Shown here: positions 60,826 to 64,000 of the stretch, in pieces | Layout: the number at the start of each line of letters is the position of its first letter | Position numbering within the stretch: the stretch's first letter is position 1 | Assembly: GCF_014385165.1 (NCBI RefSeq) | Contig: NZ_JACRTF010000001.1 | Location: 1,860,001-1,924,000 of the forward strand | Direction of reading: 5' to 3' | Length of the DNA: 64,000 bases | Source of the DNA: Jilunia laotingensis | GTDB lineage: Bacteria; Bacteroidota; Bacteroidia; Bacteroidales; Bacteroidaceae | Translations under genes and position numbers: made by a program | The notes under the pieces: generated by a model | What the model was told of the DNA's origin: nothing | The model's database searches: none | The model's input: the letters and a program-made list of their open reading frames with translations, nothing else

Positions 60826-60845
60826 TTCGATAAATATTTATCGAA
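60826..60845. promoter_or_regulatory. Perfect 20 bp palindrome, operator-like
   Basis: TTCGATAAATATTTATCGAA is fully self-complementary and lies 89 bp upstream of the DUF3836 gene. Related half sites (TATCGAA) occur near 60776 and 60797. It is a plausible binding site for a dimeric regulator such as the Cro/CI-type protein encoded at the operon end. Confidence 0.55.
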
Positions 60846-60883
60846 AAGCTTTGGCGATTAGAAAATAATATCTTTCTTTGCAT

Positions 60884-60898
60884 ATCGAAAAACGATAA
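60884..60898. promoter_or_regulatory. Second palindrome TATCG-N5-CGATA
   Basis: It repeats the TATCG/CGATA half sites of the palindrome at 60826-60845 and lies 36 bp before the ATG of the DUF3836 gene, in or next to the promoter. Confidence 0.5.
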
Positions 60899-60934
60899 AT
60901 AATCATTGAATAACAATTTAAAAAAGATAGTCGT

Positions 60935-61441
60935 ATGAAAAAGTCATTTATGAGCATTTCGATGTTGATCGTATCAATCTCGATGTTAGCCCTGTTTTTG
61001 TGTTCAACTGTTGCCAATGCGCAGTCCTCTTCTAAGTATGTATATAACAAGGACGGTAATACTGAATTTGTTTATACAGTGGACGAAACCGGCAGGTATC
61101 TGACTCCGAAGCTGAAATATGAATATGCCAAGGATGATAAAAACAATTCCATCCAGAAAAAGGCATACCGCTGGAATGCCGGCGAAAGGAAATGGATGCC
61201 TTATTATCTAACTACTCTTTCCGAGGTAGGGAATGATTCGGTAGTGGAATATGCCGCATGGGACAGTAAATCTCAGACCTACTCCCTGAATTTTCAAAAA
61301 GCTGTTTATAACAAAGGATTAGAGAATGATGTCCTCTCTTATGAATCTTATAAGTGGAACCGGAAAATTGGTAATTGGGAGATTGACCAACATTTCCTTT
61401 TGGAAGATTACCTTGCCGGGAACACTGATAGTATGAATTAA
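60935..61441 (+). CDS. DUF3836-like secreted protein
   Basis: A 168-residue exported protein with a long hydrophobic signal ('SMLIVSISMLALFLCSTVANAQ'). The body alternates beta strands with Trp and Tyr ('AYRWNAGERKWMPYYLTTLS', 'SYKWNRKIGNWEIDQHFLL') as in the Bacteroides family DUF3836. The function is unknown; it is likely periplasmic or surface-located. It leads the five-gene cluster that ends with a Cro/CI-type regulator. Confidence 0.7.
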   Translation: MKKSFMSISMLIVSISMLALFLCSTVANAQSSSKYVYNKDGNTEFVYTVDETGRYLTPKLKYEYAKDDKNNSIQKKAYRWNAGERKWMPYYLTTLSEVGNDSVVEYAAWDSKSQTYSLNFQKAVYNKGLENDVLSYESYKWNRKIGNWEIDQHFLLEDYLAGNTDSMN

Positions 61442-61485
61442 AACATTTATCTTTGTAATCCTTTTAACATCAACATCAGTTAAGA

Positions 61486-62304
61486 ATGAAAACTGCCATA
61501 CAATTAGTATTGATATATTTTGGAATTTTGCAGATCATTGCACCTATCCTGGTAACAATTCCGTGCGTCATTTATATGATAGCAACCACCGGAACTGTTG
61601 ACCGTGAGGCATTGATGCAGATGATTATCATTCCGGCCCAATTGACCGGTATCCTGTTGATGGCGGTTTACCTGTGGAAAGACGGATATATTAGTAAGGA
61701 ACGGGTCACATGGACTATCGTATCTCCTTCCTACATGGGGTTGAGCGTACTTATTCTTTTTGCAGCCGTTGCTTTAATCTCCATTTTAATGTCCTATGTT
61801 ACGTGGCTACCCAATATAATGGAGAATGTGTTTGATATCTTACAATCCGGTTGGACCGGTATACTGACCATTGCCGTGATTGGCCCGGTTTTGGAAGAAT
61901 TATTGTTTCGCGGAGCCATTACGAAAGCGCTTCTTCAGAAGTACGATCCGAAAAAAGCAATTCTCATTTCTGCGTTCTTCTTTGGAATATTTCATATCAA
62001 TCCGGCTCAGGTTGTTCCCGCATTTTTGTTGGGAATCCTGTTTGCATGGGTTTATTATAAGACAGCCAGTTTGGTTCCATGCATTCTGATGCATGTCCTG
62101 AACAATGGTTTTTCGGTCTATATCAACATGAAATATCCCGATGCGGAAGATGTGAATACGATTGTAGGTATACCGGGGCAGTTGCTGATTGTCGCCATAA
62201 GTACTGTGGTATTGGTGCTTTGCTACCAACTGATGAAACGGACAACGATAGCATATTCTTGGAAAAAAGGAGAGAATGTAGAAGTAGTAACTAATAATGA
62301 TTGA
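61486..62304 (+). CDS. CPBP family intramembrane glutamic endopeptidase
   Basis: A 272-residue multi-pass membrane protease of the CAAX/ABI (CPBP) family. Motif 1 'EELLFRGAI', motif 2 'FFGIFHI' and motif 3 'LVPCILMHVLNN' contain the expected Glu-Glu, His and Asn/His catalytic residues. Members act in prenyl-protein processing, bacteriocin self-immunity or membrane proteolysis. It overlaps the first DUF2975 gene by 8 bp, so translational coupling is likely. Confidence 0.9.
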   Translation: MKTAIQLVLIYFGILQIIAPILVTIPCVIYMIATTGTVDREALMQMIIIPAQLTGILLMAVYLWKDGYISKERVTWTIVSPSYMGLSVLILFAAVALISILMSYVTWLPNIMENVFDILQSGWTGILTIAVIGPVLEELLFRGAITKALLQKYDPKKAILISAFFFGIFHINPAQVVPAFLLGILFAWVYYKTASLVPCILMHVLNNGFSVYINMKYPDAEDVNTIVGIPGQLLIVAISTVVLVLCYQLMKRTTIAYSWKKGENVEVVTNND

Positions 62305-62968
62305 CCAATCCATGAAAAGAAGATTGAATATACTCTGTTTGCTAGTGATGTTAGTGTTTTGCTATTCAGTATTTGAATCTGCTTATTATTTTGGCAATGC
62401 ATTTATGGCAGGATTTCAAGCTGGGATGAATTCGGTAAGCGATAAAGATAAAAAGGAATTAGCTTGGATAAGTAACATAAGATCTGTTGCCTTATTCCCT
62501 GATGATTTTACCGAACGGACGGATTCAGTGTTCAATGAGAAGTCCGGTGAATACGTACCGGCTATCTATGGGAAAATGCTTGTAGGCGTAGAGACCCCTG
62601 TTAACATTTGGTTGAAATTTCTCACCATGTTATTCAACACTATAGGTATCTTTTCGATGATTCTTTCGGTTATATTTTTCTTTTGGCTGATTGTTGCCAT
62701 CAATAAGTCCGATATCTTCAATTGGAAGAATGTTCACCGGCTTCGCTGGCTGGGAGCTTTTTTAATCCTTAATTTCCTTTGTGAGGCTATACCTAATTAT
62801 ATTTCTATCTATGAATTGTCCGGTGTTTTTTCGATTCCCGGTTATTCTCTGAACTTGTCTTGTCTTGTTTCTAAATTGACATTGGTACTGGGGCTTGTCT
62901 CGTTGGTAGTCGGTGAGGTGTTCGCTATTGGGTTAAAGATGAAAGAAGAACAAGAGTTGACGATTTAA
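62297..62968 (+). CDS. DUF2975 membrane protein, first copy
   Basis: A 223-residue protein with four predicted membrane segments (about 13-33, 108-135, 150-170, 185-210), a periplasmic loop between the first two, and the DUF2975 signature 'NKSDIFNWKNVHRLRWLGAFLI'. The end 'GLKMKEEQELTI' is nearly the same as in the next gene. DUF2975 proteins are typically encoded with a small Cro/CI-type regulator, as here. An alternative start is ATG 62312. Confidence 0.8.
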   Translation: MIDQSMKRRLNILCLLVMLVFCYSVFESAYYFGNAFMAGFQAGMNSVSDKDKKELAWISNIRSVALFPDDFTERTDSVFNEKSGEYVPAIYGKMLVGVETPVNIWLKFLTMLFNTIGIFSMILSVIFFFWLIVAINKSDIFNWKNVHRLRWLGAFLILNFLCEAIPNYISIYELSGVFSIPGYSLNLSCLVSKLTLVLGLVSLVVGEVFAIGLKMKEEQELTI

Positions 62969-62981
62969 AGGAGATTTTTGA

Positions 62982-63626
62982 ATGAAAAAGATTAGTATTT
63001 TAGCTATTATAACATTATTGTTTATCGCGGTGGAGTTTGTATCTGCATTTGTGGATTTATGGGGCTATAAAAGTTTGAGCGGCATCGTAAAACAAAGTAC
63101 GGAGGTAGTCGGGAAATCGATTGATGGAGATCACCGGACATTTACTATTGTGCAATCACTGAATATGGTTCCAGTGGAAGACAAATTGGCATTGGATACC
63201 TTGGAGAATACGTATTTGGATACACAGATTCCTTATGGAGTAGGAAAGGTGGTCGTATGCGGTTGGCTGCCTATGTGGATGGCTTGGGTCAGTTTCCTTT
63301 TTTTAATCGCCCTGCCGCTTGCCATTTGGGGAATCGTTAACTTTATCAAATTACTGATCTCTGTATTTAAGCATGAAATATTTACCCGCAAGAATGCCCG
63401 CCGGTTGCGCATCTTCGTATACACTAATTACGGTATAATTGCAGTTAGCTCGATTTGTGATTGGGTATGCTATCGCTGTGTGGCGAGTCAGACGATAATG
63501 CCGGGATACGTGGTGGGCAATTATGAATTTGCCGTTAGTTGGAGTGACATGTTTCTGATGTGCCTTTTTGCTGAGATATTTGCATTAGGGGTGAAATTAC
63601 AGGAAGAACAGGAATTGACCATTTAA
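62982..63626 (+). CDS. DUF2975 membrane protein, second copy
   Basis: A 214-residue membrane protein, a diverged paralogue of the preceding gene. 'FKHEIFTRKNARRLRIFVYTNY' is the DUF2975 core and 'GVKLQEEQELTI' the shared C-terminus. It also has four membrane segments and a periplasmic loop. It lies 13 bp after the first copy and 20 bp before the regulator gene, so all are one operon. Confidence 0.82.
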   Translation: MKKISILAIITLLFIAVEFVSAFVDLWGYKSLSGIVKQSTEVVGKSIDGDHRTFTIVQSLNMVPVEDKLALDTLENTYLDTQIPYGVGKVVVCGWLPMWMAWVSFLFLIALPLAIWGIVNFIKLLISVFKHEIFTRKNARRLRIFVYTNYGIIAVSSICDWVCYRCVASQTIMPGYVVGNYEFAVSWSDMFLMCLFAEIFALGVKLQEEQELTI

Positions 63627-63646
63627 CCTAAAACCGAAATGAAATT

Positions 63647-63859
63647 ATGGCTATAATAGTAAACCTTGATATAATGATGGCTCGAAGGAAGATCTCTTTG
63701 AGCGAATTGGCTGAGAAGATTGATATCACCCCTGCCAATCTCTCTATCCTGAAAACGGGAAAGGCGAAAGCTATCCGGTTCTCTACACTGGAAGCTATTT
63801 GTAAGGAGCTGGACTGTCAGCCTGGTGATATTCTGGAATTCAGGGAAGGGGAGGGATAA
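63647..63859 (+). CDS. Cro/CI (XRE) family transcriptional regulator, YozG-like
   Basis: A 70-residue single-domain HTH protein: 'MMARRKISLSELAEKIDITPANLSILKTGKAKAIRFSTLEAICKELDCQPGDILEF'. The size and sequence fit the YozG-like group that accompanies DUF2975 genes. The dimer probably binds a palindrome, and the ATCGA palindromes in front of the DUF3836 gene are candidate sites for autoregulation (inference). Confidence 0.9.
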   Translation: MAIIVNLDIMMARRKISLSELAEKIDITPANLSILKTGKAKAIRFSTLEAICKELDCQPGDILEFREGEG

Positions 63860-63894
63860 TCTTTCAAGAGCTAGGTTAATGCCAATCCGTTGGC

Positions 63895-63931
63895 AAAAGA
63901 GATAGAAAACCGGATGCTTTCTATCTCTTTT
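63895..63931. terminator. Bidirectional terminator after the XRE operon
   Basis: A 14 bp perfect inverted repeat AAAAGAGATAGAAA (63895-63908) / TTTCTATCTCTTTT (63918-63931), flanked by A and T runs, between convergent genes. Confidence 0.85.
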
Positions 63932-63949
63932 CTTCTTTCGGGCAGTATC

Positions 63950-64000
63950 TTATTTCTTGTTGTCTTTTGCTTTGAATGCCAGCGCATAAAGCCTCATCTG
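63950..64000 (-). CDS. 3' end of a leftward gene, product not identifiable
   Basis: On the minus strand an open frame enters from the window edge and ends '...MRLYALAFKAKDNKK' then TAA at 63950-63952. Only 16 codons are visible. The shared terminator just downstream fits a real convergent gene. Confidence 0.5.
   Translation of the reverse strand, partial: QMRLYALAFKAKDNKK

Larger units (their letters stand above)
60298..60934. other. 640 bp gene-free region with repeats, a possible structured RNA and operator-like palindromes
   Basis: No coding sequence is seen. In order it contains a weak ribF terminator, palindrome array D (60400-60535), a nested stem region (60562-60680), and several ATCGA-type palindromes ahead of the DUF3836 gene. 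This is the longest stretch in the window so dense in dyad symmetry. Confidence 0.6.

Overview
The window is chromosomal DNA of a gut Bacteroides species (Bacteroidota). The basis is two SusC/SusD outer-membrane uptake systems, an ECF sigma/FecR pair feeding a SusC with an N-terminal signalling domain, several serine-type sulfatases, -7 boxes of the Bacteroides form TAnnTTTG in front of many genes, few Shine-Dalgarno sites, and moderate A+T content. The species cannot be fixed from sequence alone.

Layout. 1-11.8 kb is core metabolism: the end of ahpC and ahpF (peroxide reduction), an inositol-monophosphatase-like gene, a ComF-like phosphoribosyltransferase, two tandem tRNA-Asn genes, a PfkB sugar/nucleoside kinase, an S41 C-terminal processing protease, a patch of decayed gene fragments with a palindrome array (6.9-7.5 kb), a DUF1905 protein, a secreted alpha/beta hydrolase, and the leftward group gcvH-purE-ispG. 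11.9-24.3 kb is a protein/peptide-oriented region: a secreted M6 metalloprotease, then a leftward SusC-SusD-zinc peptidase-DUF4302-secreted protein operon with no carbohydrate enzyme. 24.8-30 kb holds a PAP2-like membrane protein, rpoN (sigma-54), an IS5-type insertion sequence and a pepP-like aminopeptidase whose 5' side the insertion sequence abuts. 30.3-44.9 kb is a sulfatase locus: a divergent TPR sensor with a degenerate kinase H-box, three consecutive sulfatases, ECF sigma, FecR anti-sigma, SusC (with STN domain), SusD and a fourth sulfatase that is a close paralogue of the second. 45-60.3 kb has a TGS-uridine-kinase-like protein, a Na/Pi cotransporter, rubredoxin, a PAS sensor with a cysteine cluster, a 1498-residue multidomain surface protein, a TPR-LuxR membrane regulator, a P-type Ca2+-ATPase, a HAD hydrolase and ribF. 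60.9-63.9 kb is a small envelope operon: DUF3836, CPBP membrane protease, two DUF2975 membrane proteins and a Cro/CI-type regulator, preceded by palindromes that look like operators.

The observation I consider most novel is a set of four intergenic arrays (7085-7167, about 30087-30170, 36542-36624, 60400-60535) made of 14-15 bp palindromes repeated at an exact 22 or 23 bp pitch. Their primary sequences fall into three families, but the layout is shared: about a 5 bp stem, a 4-5 nt centre and a 7-9 nt spacer. Within a family, stem changes keep G-U pairing on one strand. In the three arrays where this can be judged, that strand is the sense strand of a gene ending about 100-125 nt upstream. This suggests tandem mini-hairpins in 3' untranslated RNA; the function is unknown.
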